Source: Solea solea
Lineage: Eukaryota; Chordata; Actinopteri; Pleuronectiformes; Soleidae
Assembly (NCBI RefSeq): GCF_958295425.1
Contig: NC_081146.1
Location: 16,850,458 to 16,914,457 of the forward strand
Length of the DNA: 64,000 bases
Direction: 5' to 3'
Positions 9,901 through 23,000 of the stretch are shown here, one piece after another. Each line of letters begins with the position of its first letter. Within the stretch, counting starts at the first letter, position 1. Position numbers and translations under genes: made by a program. Under the pieces are notes generated by a model that did no database searches, was not told where the DNA came from, and was given only the letters and a program-made list of their open reading frames with translations.

Positions 9901-12900
9901 AAGGAGGCTGATGGGTTTTTTTCTCTCTCTCTCCGTTCCTCTTTGGCAATGCTCCTCATTTTATATACACCGCACAGTGAGAGCTTTACATCCAAACAAC
10001 TGGACTTGGGTTGGTTTCTTTGCTGAGTCTGAGAGGGACTGTCAAACAAGACCAAGCTCACACGAGGTGATAGAATATATGATGTGTACGTACAATACAT
10101 ATTTATTTAAATCAGACTTTATAAAAACTATACAGAGAGAAATAAATCAAACACAAACGTTCAGTGATATTACTAAATAAATAATTATTTGTTCAACATT
10201 CTAAAGAATTGGCAGACACCCAACAGAACTGTGTACCATTGATGATGAGAAGGTTTTTGGGTCAGTGCTCTTATTAAATACTAAAAAAAAAAACAAAAGT
10301 GTAGTTATTTAACAAAAAAAAAAAAAAAAAGTATTTTCACCCATTCCAGGTTAGTCAGTCAATTCTACTCAGTATTCATTTCTGTGCTACCTCCTCTTCA
10401 TATTGAAATGTGAAAGTGCTGGTAATGATAATCACTAAAACAAAAAGTACCTCCAAAAACAAGCAGGAACAGCAGGCTGCCACCTTAGCGGCCTACAGTA
10501 GAGTATGTAGGACAAAGCTGTCCATGATCACAGGAGACCATTGCATTACACCTTATCATTTCCTCTGGAGCTGAAACTCAAACTGAGACTCATCAATAAT
10601 GCACCTATGATCTCCCATTCAGAAGATCTCGATGGCAGATCAAGCTACTGTAGCGTCTCCTCTCCTCTCTCCACTTCTTCCACCTGCCTTTCTTTAAACC
10701 GGCATCATCTATACATGCAAATTCACTTCACTGACCACAATCTCAACACTAATGGCTTCAAATGTCCAGGACCCTCATTTGAGAGTTTAGTTTTCCTCTG
10801 AGATTTCGCCATTAGTCCAGTGCCCAAGATTCATTTTCTCCTTTTTTATTAAAACGCCACACAAATGGATGTCTCCATAATGAGCTTTTTTTTTTCCCCC
10901 CCTTCTGTTTGGCTGGAGCAATAAAACGTCAGCTGGTGTCTCAAGACAAAATGATATTCCTGACGATATTGGGTGAGAGATGCTCCTCCATTCAGCTCGC
11001 TTACTCTCTAACTGAATTATTAAATACACAGAATCTGGTTAAGCAGTGTACATTTTCAGAAAGGTCAGGTCAGAAAGTTCATTAACTATGGGCTGCCATT
11101 GATTGAATCTTTGTGTATGGCTCAGCTTGGTGTAGGTTTTCAACCCTGTTTATCGAGTATGTACAACTGCTGCAAAAATACTGCCTGTCCACTCAGCTGT
11201 GGAAGTGAACATGTGTTTTACACCTGGAACAGGATATAAATGCAGCTGAAATGCTATATTTAAATACGGATTTTATGGTTTGATCACTTTTTTTGAGATT
11301 TTACTTCACATAAGAATTCAAGGTACAGCGGTTGGAGTTGTTCCCCCAAGTCAATTTGAGCCAGGTTTGCTGGCTCGGGAAGCTTTCAGTGCGAGGCCAC
11401 ATGCTTTTTGTCCTCCCCCTCCACGGTTGTATCTTTAAACCCAAAAATCCATAATGACTATGACAGCCACGGTATCTATTTCACAACAGTCCGCTCATGT
11501 CAATCAGCATGATGCCGATAAGGATCTGTATTTTGATTGAACGTGTGCAAAACTACTCATACTTTACACGAGTGACTTTGATGTTAACCCATTTGAAATC
11601 ATATCAGATGCTGCACGACGAAAAGAACACCCCAATCAGGAGAGATGATTTCATAAAGAGGGCTCTTGGGTTTCAGCGTCATAAATAACGCATGGTAATC
11701 CCATATTTCTCCGACTGTTCTCATTTTAGCTCGTGGATGGAAAGAGGGCAGTTGTGACAAACATTGTTAGCGCGGCTGCCAAGCCGTTCTGACCTGGCTT
11801 TATGTGTCTTGGCTGCTCTGGTTTCTCTGCGCACAGACCTATGAGGTGATGTCCCAAGTCATCCATACCCTTACCTTTTGTAAGCCATTACGTACTCTGC
11901 ATCTAGAGCAAAAAAAAAAAGTCAGGCTTGGATTTAATTGAGATTTTCAATACAATCATGGGAATGTGTTTTGCCTTTTGAAGCATATGTGAAGTGACGG
12001 CAACTGTTTACCCTGCATTTCCTATAATCTCCTTCCTCTTTCATGGTGTAAGTAACGTTGCTGTTTTTTGACTGCGTTTAAACAACAACCACGACGTTAA
12101 TAATGTGTGAGGCTGTGTGTGTGTGTGTGTGTGTGTGCGAGTGCACATGTGCTGCTCACTAAGATTTTTTTGAAATGGCTTGATTCATAAGTCATGGGTC
12201 CCCCTGCTGAGACCTCTTCCTACATGTGCAATTTTCCGAGGCCAGCCACTTGCCAAGCAATAATTATGCTGAAGTTTTCAATTACACTCCTTCCATTTCA
12301 TTAACAAAAAATGTTTGGCTATTGTATAATTAGATATATGAGCTTACCACCTACATTTAACATAGCCACTACACAGCAGCATGATGGAAAACAGGGAAGG
12401 ATTTTAGCATGTGTGCATTCACCGTGGCTTAGTAGACTACTATAAAGTAAAATCAGCTAGACGTTATGCAGCAGCCTCCCCCTCCCTTTTTTCCATCATT
12501 TTTAAGGTCCTCTAATCTCCAAGACGTATACAGACCTATAATTGAGTCTCATGTGATGTTTGATGAAGCGTTGGGAGGTTCTCTTAACATACTAAGTACA
12601 CATGTTCGCTTGCGAGTATAATTAGTTGTTGATGCCCATAATTTTATACTTTACAAACGCAGACATCTGAGCTATGTATTTAGGTGAGAGATTATTAATT
12701 ACTTCAGCTACTGGCATTAAATTAAACAAGGGGGGGAAAAAAAAAAATCTTATATGCGCACTGAGTGGTTATTTTCCCCTTAAACTATTTTATTGAATAT
12801 TTTGCACCCAGAAACCTAAACCCTGGCTCCCCCTCTCCCGCTGATGTCAAGTATGAACCACTGATGATATAATATAAAAGATTTATCTGTCCATCATCGT

Positions 12901-14330
12901 GGCTATCTTGCCATCTTAAGTGGCTATACCCTGTTACCACACAGGCTTGAGTTTCAGGGCAATGCAATCCAATACAAGCCACAGAAACTCTCCTCAGTCC
13001 TGTCATTTTGACTGTTCCCTTTCACATCCCTCGCAACAGGTTTCCGCTGGAGGCCAAGATTGTTCTCAGTGATGTGGTGTAGTTTAAAGTGGGAAACGGC
13101 CCAGCTTATTGTCAATGAAAGCAACTTAAATCTTGCGCCTGACACGTGGAGCAGCCATTTTAAAGGTTCACCAGTGTATCGTAAGCAATTTATTATTAAG
13201 TTTCGATATAAATTTGCCTTATTACCGACTATAGTTTTTGTTCACTTGATACGTGGCCGACCTAGATGCCGCTGATGGACAGCAGTGCGTCAGGTTTGTT
13301 GGTGATGTCAAAAATCGAACTGAAACCATGATGGAAGGAGGGAAACGCAGTCTAACGACGCGGAGGTAAAGTCAGCAGGGGACAGAGTTTAAATGAGGCT
13401 CGTCTCTCATTGGCGAAATGGCTAGGCTGAGGTGTAAGGTGATCCCAGCCTGATATTCCCCGGCCCTGTGACAGAATTATTAAAAGCTCATCCTCTTAAT
13501 GCAGCATCCCCAGTGTCACCTTTCACAGGTCCTCAGACACTTGCCCAGTAGGAGTGCCTTTTTTTTTCCACAGGTAAATTGGCATCGGATAGACAAGCAC
13601 CCAATCTGACATTACTGTGAGTGAGTGGTGACGGTTAATTGAACCCCTCTCATCGCAACTTGCAGCACAACTTGCTTTCAGCCGGGGCGTAATGCTCTCT
13701 TCTATCCGTCAAAGTTAGACACGCGTATTATTATGCATATGAGGCCTAATCTCCTGTCATTAGTGATTGTAATTGCATTATGGTGGTCATCAGTTGCAAA
13801 AATGATCTCTGAGTGGTGTCCATTTTTAAGGCAATTTTGATACTAAAAGGATTTGGCCTCTTTGTGCATAGCAGCGAGTCCCCCCAAGGCTGTACTAATT
13901 ACATCCATAATCAAATGCGTTCTGTGTCTCCTTGTTAATGACATTGATCTTTTGGAATATCCAAGCCTATATTCTGTGAGATTATTGGATAAAGTGCAGG
14001 GTGAAGTCTGCGTGACCCCGGGAGGAAGATGTCGTTGCAGACATAAGTGGGTATTAAATGGATATAATTGACAGTGACCCTTCCTGGCACTATGAGCGGC
14101 TAAGGCCACCAGTCCATGGATCATACAGCAGAGGGGAGGAATTAGCATAGGTTACGAATGGGAAAATTAAAATTAAGAAAAAGGGAGAGAGACTGAGAGA
14201 TGGATCAATGTTGAGCCAGTGGGCTTATCAGCTGAAAGGGCCTGCAGACGCCGTGGACACTCATCAACATCCATCATTTATAAGCTTTGCCACAGAATTT
14301 TTTTTTACCAAACTTTCTCAAAAGCTGCCC
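9901..14330. other. Non-coding stretch with poly-A, TG run and a candidate conserved block
   Basis: Contains A-rich runs (10284-10296; 10313-10330) and a TG microsatellite (12113-12138). Near 10713 there is an octamer-like ATGCAAAT. The segment 13480-13800 is non-repetitive and rich in TAAT/ATTA-type homeodomain cores. I see no gene. Confidence 0.5.
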
Positions 14331-14335
<5 letters not shown>

Positions 14336-14382
<47 letters not shown>

Positions 14383-14438
14383 GTATATATGTCACATATA
14401 TGTGAGGTATATATGTATATATACATACATATATACAT

Positions 14439-14503
<65 letters not shown>

Positions 14504-14518
14504 TATACATATATACCT
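14336..14518. repeat. Compound (TA)n / (TACATA)n microsatellite
   Basis: A (TA) run (about 14336-14379) is followed by imperfect palindromic units such as 'gtcacatatatgtgag', then (ACATAT)/(TATACA) hexamer arrays to about 14518. The Tyr/Ile-rich ORFs on both strands are artefacts of the repeat. Confidence 0.93.
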
Positions 14519-15044
14519 CATACATTTGAATCCACGTCGTCTCTCCTCATTTATGTTTGCGTTGGCAAACCACCATATGCATCCTGGGTGGGCCTCCGCT
14601 ATGTTTGCTTATTGATCATTCAAAGGTCGTGAACTTAAGGGTCTAATCCATTGCGATGATGTAGACGGACGGTTAAAAGTGAGAATCCAACCTTGCAACA
14701 TGCAATAAAAAAAAGAAAAAATCCCACCCCGTGACATAAAGGCTAATCGAGTGTGGTGCTGTGTTTGTAGATAAATCTAAGTGGAGAGATGAGGATTTCA
14801 ATTTCAGTGACACACTGACCATCATCTGGCAATCGCCCCACCCCTGCACAGGTGGGTCCCATTGTGGTGTTTGTGTGTGAGTGTGTGTGTATGCTTTTTT
14901 TTTTTCTTTTGCTGTACTCTTGGCATGATGAGGGTAATTGGAGTGTTGGTCTGGTGAATCTGTGCCAGCCTGGGTGAGCAGATTGCATATGATGATCATG
15001 TCCTGACCAGATGGCTAGCTGGCACAAGCGCTTGAATTGGTGGA

Positions 15045-15079
<35 letters not shown>

Positions 15080-16720
15080 TATGTATATTTGTATGTGTGC
15101 ATGTGTTAAGGGGGAGGATGAGTGGCGAGGAATAGCAATTTATTGTGACAGCTCATTTGTACATGTACTGTACTATATGGGCAGACTTACACAGTCTGGC
15201 CGCACGCAAGAACAACTTGGAGAAACATATTTGTTCACGAGTGGCACAAACGATTTCAAATAAACATCATTTGTTTGCTGTGTGTTTGACTCAGAAGCAA
15301 GGGCACAGGGCAATTACAATGTGCTAATCTAAAGTATTACAGTATTAAATGAATACGAAATTGCTTACACCTCATTATTTCATTTGAATATAATAATAAT
15401 AGTATTGTTTTCACTGTTCATTACTTCTCTCGTGTTTAGGCTCCTGATGTAGCTGATAATATTTCACACATCAATCATAATTAATATAGCAGGACTTTTT
15501 TCCCCAGCATTTATAACTTGATGTCATATTATTCATAATTATGTCATGGCATGATATCATTAGCAGCTTTATTTTCCAACTTATTATTTCACATTTCCTA
15601 TATTTTACGAATTGAAATGTCTATTTTATTGTTGTAAAACCTATCTCTATGTTTATATATGACTTGCTTTTATCCAAACTTATTTTCCCTAATGTCACTT
15701 TGAAATATCACATCGTAACAAGCATTATAATATGACGTGTTTTGAGTTAACCGACTTCAGAAATGTGCTCAGACAAATTGTACAGAAAAGGTATGATTTT
15801 GTTTCACATGAGGCGCGCACAGAAACCTTTGCGCTCGTTATAAAATTGCAGCAAATGCACAAGTGCACAAGTTCGGCGTCATTCAGATTTCTTCATCAAA
15901 ACAGTGGACCAGTAACAGACCACGGTGGCGGTGGCCAATCTCACCTTCTCCGTGGCCACTTGGAAATGTATTACTTTCGAAGATGACAAATGGCTCCGGC
16001 AAAGTTTTGCACATGCAGCCGGATAAAGTTTATCTTTAGGGCATGTGCAGCTGCCAACAGTGCTTCCAGAAAACTTTAATCTTTCCTTTCAGGGGTTCAC
16101 TTACTATTTCTGCACAGGGGACTTGATGGGAGGCAGACCGGGGGTGTTTTGACACCCGTCTGAGAAAACGATCGCAGTGAGTGGGCCTGCTGCTGCTGCT
16201 GCTGCTGTTGTAGCAGCACAGCCGCTCTACTGTGGCTTTCGCTGTCTGTTTCTCTGTAACTTAGCGCCCTGGCTACTTAATTAGAGCTTTAAGTTGTGGG
16301 AAACCAATCCAGTCAGAGGACAGCACTTCTCTCAGTCAGCCAGCCATGTGGCTAACCAACCAGAGTAAGGTGCTTTTATTGAGAATAATCCATCAGCGTG
16401 ATCTGATGAGGTGTTGATAAATGATTAACCTACAGGGTACGTGATGAGCAGCTACTTCCGCGTTGTCACACGTGTGATCCATGTTCGGGCAGATATTACA
16501 TGGGATTTGTTTGCCCTGAACACGCCAACTGAGGCAAACATCATTACAGTGATGGCGTACTGCTGCACACCAAACAAATAAATTAAAAAAAAAGCATGGG
16601 GCAAAGCAAACTGGCAACAGTAAACACTATTGATGCAGCCTGCAGATTTCATTACAACACTCTGCTGTTTCAACTAATGACTAACTTCTTCAGCAAAATC
16701 TAACATTGTGAGAGCAGCAG
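14519..16720. other. Non-coding stretch with TG run, AT-rich homeobox-type block and CTG run
   Basis: Holds a (GT)n run at about 15049-15077 and a (CTG)7 run at 16187-16207. An AT-rich complex block at 15430-15570 has repeated ATTCATAATTA/ATAATTAATA cores. No coding exon or RNA gene is visible. Confidence 0.55.
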
Positions 16721-16723
16721 CAG

Positions 16724-16771
16724 AAAGAAAGAGAGAGAGGGAGGGAGGGAGAGAGGGAGGGAGGGAGGGAG
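16724..16771. repeat. Polypurine (GAAA/GGGA)n tract
   Basis: Almost pure purine on the + strand. It starts as GAAA/GA and becomes (GGGA)n, with at least four GGG runs separated by single A residues. It is therefore capable of a G-quadruplex or H-DNA structure. Confidence 0.9.
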
Positions 16772-17852
16772 CATTACTGGCGTTGCTGTCAGTAGGGGGT
16801 TCAGGCCAAGTGGGAAAACGTCAGCACTGTCAATGGGAAGGAGGGCTTGATGTTGCAATGATAGGCCTCTGTAATGGGCACTTTGAAAGAACAATCAGTG
16901 CCTTCTGTGAATCATATAGGCCAGCATGTAATTCATGTTTGCGTCTGTGAAATTTGTGCCAGAGCATGAGAACAAAAACTATTTGTAGTCTGCGCAAACT
17001 AAGCTAAAGGTTATGCACGTCCTTCAATGAGCCACGGCGTCGTGCTCTGACTCATGGTGCATTTTGACATTTTTGGAAGCCGCCGTTTCCCTTCTATTGG
17101 ATTCCCCCGATATCATACAAAGAAATTCCTGTTACGTGACTTTGTGGTTTTATTGTCAGGGATTCTGTTGCAGAACGACTCCAGGAAGTATCGGTTTCCA
17201 CAGCTGTTTATTTGTGTTTAGAGTGACATCATGTCACATTAGGGACCACTAAAATGGGATCATCATGCTTTCTTTTTTTGTGTTGACTCTTCAGCAGCGG
17301 GTTAGCATGTCACAGCACAATGCTTCAAAAGAATTTGATCCACGTAGTTCGACTAATTGGCTAAAACTCAGCAACTGCTTTTGCTGGGCATTGTGTTTAT
17401 GCAATCTATGACAATGATGTCGGCTGATATTAGCTTGTTTTAAAGGACATTTGACCTCCGAACTCCCACCAGCTGATCCTTTAGTCCAAGTAAAGGTTCC
17501 CTCAAGGCATTTCTAAGATATCGTATTATAGTTTTAGACTGAGTTGTAGTTCTGAAATTCGTGTCAAGATTAGTCTCAGCCTCAGGAAAAAAACTGTACA
17601 TGTCGTAAGTCCACTTCAGTCATTGTGTCAGCTTGACCGGCTGCGGGATTACTCCGGCAGACAGAAAATAGGCAAGAGGACTATTATTGCACGAATTTAG
17701 CACGAGCGGGACTGGAAGTCAAACACAGATACAACATTAAAGCGCTCCCTTCTCGTTTGCAGGTCCGGGAATCTGTTTCTTTGTGTTCACAGAGCTGTGA
17801 ACCCATCCAGTGAGTGAGCCACTTTATACATTGAGAGGAATCCCAGGTTTAT
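16772..17852. other. Non-coding stretch, nothing recognised
   Basis: Complex AT-balanced sequence without microsatellites or recognised repeats. Short ORFs show no domain signature and no plausible splice context. Confidence 0.5.
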
Positions 17853-18060
17853 AGACATAATGCATTTCCAAGCCCCTTACCCAACCATCCCAACTACATG
17901 TTTAACCCTAACCCTAAACCCAATACTAACCCTAAACCAGGTCTTAACCCTGAAAAAGACTTTCAAATATGTAAGGACCAGCCAAAATATCCTCACCACG
18001 TATGGTGTATACATTTGTTGGTCCTCACAAATCCACACATACAAGAACACAAGAAGTGGC
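17853..18060 (-). repeat. Teleost GGTTAGG-bearing interspersed repeat, copy 2 (inverted relative to copy 1)
   Basis: Contains 'tatagacataatgcatttcc', then AACCCTAACCCTAAACCC-type units (17901-17950), then 'ggaccagccaaaatatcctc' and 'ggtcctcacaaat', ending in a CA-rich tail. This is the reverse orientation of the family at 3521-3764. The telomere-like units are degenerate and belong to the repeat. It lies directly upstream of duplicated segment B. Confidence 0.7.
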
Positions 18061-18070
18061 TGTGTGCACT

Positions 18071-18283
18071 AATCAGGACTATGAGGATTAGGAGGAAACT
18101 TTTCGTGCCAAAGGAGACGAGCAGTGATATCCGATTTTCTCCACTCCTCAGGTGAGTCTGCAGCGCTTCAGACAGGACGACTCTCGGCCCTCATTCAAAT
18201 GATTCGCTGCCATTTCGCCCGCCTTCTCTCTGTCAATGGTGACGTAAAATGTATCACACTGTCTGCAGCACGGGAATGTCGCC
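18071..18283 (+). repeat. Duplicated segment, copy B (partner at 6614-6850)
   Basis: Collinear with copy A from AATCAGGACTATGAGGATTA to GGGAATGTCGCC, with a shared exact 16-mer (18079-18094) and several shared 8- to 10-mers in the same order and similar spacing. Both copies lie just 3' of CA-rich sequence, in the same orientation, 11.5 kb apart. Confidence 0.65.
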
Positions 18284-18935
18284 AGGTGACACACAAAAAA
18301 GATGGCTATTTCTGCAGAGAGGTTTAAAAGAAATCTACTACACTGACTTTATTCATGTCCAATGAAAATAGCTTCAACTGTGTCACTCTTAACATGAAAC
18401 CTTTGGAATGATTTGCTAAAATAGTTTTAATTCAAATGAACACTGGCAAAGAACACTGGATGAAAACAAAAGACATGGATTTTGGTCTTCCAATCTGTAT
18501 TGGCTACACCCAATCTGCTCTGTATCCCGGATTAAAAATGCATAAGATTTAGTAGATTGTTGTGACAATGCTAAAATATATGCAATTTGATCACGTAGGA
18601 ATTAAAAGTGTCATTGTGCTTGTCAATAGGGTGGTGGCGACGTGGCAGTATCACATTGACTCCTGCGTATTAATACTCCGTGTCCTATAGGGCTATCAGC
18701 TGATTGTTTGGAATGTAAATGATGCTGCTGATGGCTCCAGTGACTGATGGCTTAAATTCCAATTAATCAATTGCTTCATCAGTTTCCCTAATTCAGATCA
18801 AATATCTCCTGAGTGCACACTCTTCTTTCAGTGGTATTAGAAGAAATAAATGCTCTGGAAGTAATTTTCATCAATCTCGTGTACATGCCAATATCCCTCT
18901 CGAGCTTGGTCCACGTTGAGGACTTAATGTCTTAA
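18284..18935. other. Non-coding stretch, nothing recognised
   Basis: AT-rich complex sequence. The part around 18690-18860 is non-repetitive with TAAT cores. No exon or repeat identified. Confidence 0.45.
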
Positions 18936-18944
18936 GTGTGTGTA

Positions 18945-18994
<50 letters not shown>
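18936..18994. repeat. (TG)n(AG)n compound microsatellite
   Basis: Interrupted TG units (18936-18950) lead into a pure TG run and then an AG run (to 18994). Such purine-pyrimidine switches can adopt Z-DNA/H-DNA, but nothing else suggests a function. Confidence 0.95.
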
Positions 18995-19085
18995 TTGGAG
19001 AAGAATATGCATATAAGGAATGAACATGAGCAGAAAAATAAGGCTGTATATTTTTGCTTTGCAGTTACATTCTGACAAAATAATA

Positions 19086-19177
19086 TTTTATTTATATATG
19101 TTCATATATATCTATATATATGTTCATATATATATATATATATCTATATACATATATGTATATAGATATATATATAC
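19086..19177. repeat. TA-rich repeat with a 44-bp perfect palindrome
   Basis: TATATATGTTCA-type units are followed by a perfect palindrome at 19133-19176, centred on CTATATACATATATGTATATAG (19144-19165). A close relative occurs at 57589-57628. Confidence 0.9.
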
Positions 19178-19581
19178 AATTTAATGTTCATCATATTTGT
19201 TTCAAAAGAAGCACATTACACCTACATGCAGCCTGAAGTCCACTGCTCCACACATGCTGCAGTAATGACAGGTCACATGATTCCACCTGTCAAAAAAAAG
19301 AAGGAAAACCAGCCTTGTCAAATAAACCTGACGTGAGCTGACCTCTTGTACCACAGGCCTCCGTGTATCACTGCATCTTAAAACCAAAGCTGTCATGTCA
19401 GCCTCACTGTACAATAAGCCCCTGTCAATTATACAAAATAAAATCGACTATTCATAGGCAAGACTGTAATAGGATATTGGCTGATAGATTTAATAATTCA
19501 GTTTTGCCAGGGCTTAATTGGTATTAGTTTGTAACTAATAGCTGCATTTGTACAAAAAATAAATAAAAAGTAAATGTATAT

Positions 19582-20555
<974 letters not shown>

Positions 20556-20588
20556 CACCTCCTCCTCCTCCTCCTCCTCCTCCTCCAC
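20556..20588. repeat. (CTC)n trinucleotide run
   Basis: Pure CCT/CTC units within a longer C/T-rich stretch (20522-20590). It produces poly-Gly or poly-Glu ORFs on the minus strand, which I do not regard as genes. Confidence 0.92.
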
Positions 20589-20814
20589 CCCTCGACAAAT
20601 GCTCAGTGGTCGTGAACTACATTGATCCGGGGTATAATTCTCTATGAAACTGATGGATGAGGGCAACCATTGACAGAAAGGGTAAAGACCACTTTGAGAT
20701 GTCCCCTGTGAATAAGTATGATGGAAAATAGATTGTTGAAGAAGATTTATGTTTGTTCTCCACTGCCACAGGAGACCCCCCCCCCCCACCACCAGCCCCC
20801 CCACCTGCTCCCAC

Positions 20815-20970
20815 TCCACGTACCAACGCCAGCTCTGACCGATCAAACATGTCACTGCGGTCAGATGAAACTCGGCGGCTCCGTTCGCTCAGCTGCCAAC
20901 TTTGTGGCGGTCATTTAGAACGAGCGCCGTCGCGATAAGAGACGCGGTCGGCTGTTTTGAAACGACACTT
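20815..20970. promoter_or_regulatory. CpG-dense block in the desert
   Basis: By my count about 18 CpG in about 155 bp, including runs such as GAGCGCCGTCGCGATAAGAG and ACGCGGTCGG. It stands out from the AT-rich flanks. No TATA box, ORF or splice donor clearly marks a gene start. An unmethylated enhancer, a non-coding RNA promoter or chance are all possible. Confidence 0.4.
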
Positions 20971-22309
20971 TATGTTTTAATTTGGTTATGACGGTCGATG
21001 TAGTGGAAAATTACACCGTGGGTGAACTGATAATAAGCATTATTTTTATTCAGGAAAAAGAGAGAGAGAAAAAAAGATTATGTTCCTTCTGATTTAATTG
21101 TCTGTGTAAGGTAATGAAAAAATTCCGAGACTATTAGTTTTAATAGTGAAGGAGCAAAATTAAGGAGCTGTGCAGAACGCATTGGTTAAGAAGGAGGCTG
21201 TGTATTATCTTTGACACTGGAACTTTAGATTCAGGTTTAAATAAAAAAAAATTCTCCCACTTGTACACATAATGATATAGTATAATAACACAATACAATG
21301 TATTTATTAATAAAGAGGGGGTAATAGGAAAAGTATTGAAACTATAGGCTAAAATGAATATAATGTCTTATATGTCTTATATATAATGTCGTATTTCAGC
21401 TTTAGGTTTGAATCATCAACAAATGCAAGGCCCGTCTATTTGTTTACACCAATATTGCTAGGTTGGCATAGGTAGTATTTGTTTTACAATATACCTAATA
21501 AGTTATAAGTTGCAATATAACTAGCATTCACTATTGAGTGCAAAAGAGCCCAATTCATCTTTAAGAAGAAACTTCAAAGCTAATTTTTTGTCATATTGAG
21601 ATTTTACTGGCATGTAACTATCAACTGATGACTCTATAAAGTTTTCTAACAGAATTTGACAAGTAAGCATGCTTTTATAATATTTATTTATTTATTTTTT
21701 TAAATCCCTGCTATTTGGTAATTTGGTGCATAGTAACTGACAACAGCACATCTGCTACTGTATCATGAAAGACGTTATAAAAGTTTATAGTATAGTATAG
21801 TATAAAAAGGCTTCAGAAGTGTCTGAAACATTTATATTCCTTGCCTGTTTTCTGTTAAGCATCTAATGTGCATCATATAACATCCTTCTATCACCAGTTT
21901 GCTTGTCTCCAACTGAAACGACGGGTTAACTTGGATCAGTGCCCGTTCCACTGGCCATGCTGGATTTCTGGTGGAGTAGAAAGACATTCACCTGCTCAGC
22001 CTAGTAGTGAATGCGTGTACAGTACTACAGTATATGGCTCGCTCCTGTCCTGGCTCCTCTGTGTTGTAGTATTGTTTGACTGCCAGCAGTGTAATCAGAT
22101 AATACCACTGAGAGGCCAAAAGCACTGCAAGCTTCAGCCTCACATTTCTGTCACCTTTAACGAAAACATCCAAAAGACCATCACTGAAAGTACTTGTGCC
22201 CCCACTCTAGGTACATAAAAGTGAACTTTACACATAAATGACTGAGTATTACTCATTATAGGAAAAACTTACTTGGAACATGCATTGTTTTTTTTAACTT
22301 ACAACTTTT
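20971..22309. other. AT-rich non-coding stretch
   Basis: Very AT-rich with short A runs and a (TATAG)n patch (about 21787-21803). The ORF at 21868-22218 has no recognisable domain and no splice context, so I do not call it. Confidence 0.5.
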
Positions 22310-22445
22310 GGCAATGACGATTTCTTGATCAATTGCTGGATTGCCCTGACATTTTGTACAGCCATGCATGAAACTGCCACCTGACGCTGATGATCTTTGA
22401 TGATCTAACTTTTACATCCAGCGAGACAGCTAAGGCCAGTCTCCA
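22310..22445. repeat. Probable fragment of a common fish interspersed repeat
   Basis: The block 'ttgctggattgccctgacattttgtacagccatgcatgaaactgcc...tgatgatctttgatgatctaacttttacatccagcg' (abridged) matches my memory of a widespread teleost repeat built on 'ggattgccatgaaattttgt' and 'catccagcgccacc'. Only this part is recognisable. The class is unknown to me. Confidence 0.4.
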
Positions 22446-23000
22446 GCCATTCAGTCACAAAGAGAGACAAACGTTCTTATTCACACTAGAAGAAGAACGG
22501 AGAATCGTCAAAGAAAGATCCCAGCTTTAGTGAGAAGTCAGTCTTTGGATGGACACCTGATATATGGTAATAACATTTCAACATGTCAATTTCTTTGATG
22601 ACCAAATCAGTGAAAAGCCATGTTAGAGAACATTGGCCCACCACCATGATAAGCTATAGTTCACATTACAAGCTAAACATGAGTGAGTTGAAATGCCCAC
22701 TTTGCTGTGAGCGTGGCTGTAAGTCAAGTAACCAAGGCCGACCCGAATCCGTCAGGCATTCTGTTTTATGTTCAAACCAGACTCGTGCCGATCCAGTTAA
22801 GTTGGGTTGTATTACCCTGTCCTGACACACAAGTGTTGCCATGGTTACGCCTTGTGTTCCATACTGCAAAATAAATGACCTTCAATAAGCACAAGGATTT
22901 TAAAAAAAAAAAAAATAGCCGTGTCGATCCCTTCAGACCGAACAGATACATGTTATGTTGCACTCACACCACATGCTTGTAAAAAACAATGGATGTCAAG
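22446..23000. other. Non-coding stretch, nothing recognised
   Basis: Complex sequence with a poly-A run (about 22902-22914). The small Cys-containing ORF at 22583-22825 has spaced cysteines but no zinc-finger pattern and no supporting context. Confidence 0.45.

Noticed and set aside
14219..14632. 137-residue ORF rich in Tyr/Ile
   Set aside because: It is a translation of the TA/TACATA microsatellite; similar ORFs appear on the opposite strand.
17898..17955. Interstitial telomeric repeat
   Set aside because: The AACCCT units are few and degenerate and sit inside a recognised teleost interspersed repeat with a second copy at 3.5 kb.
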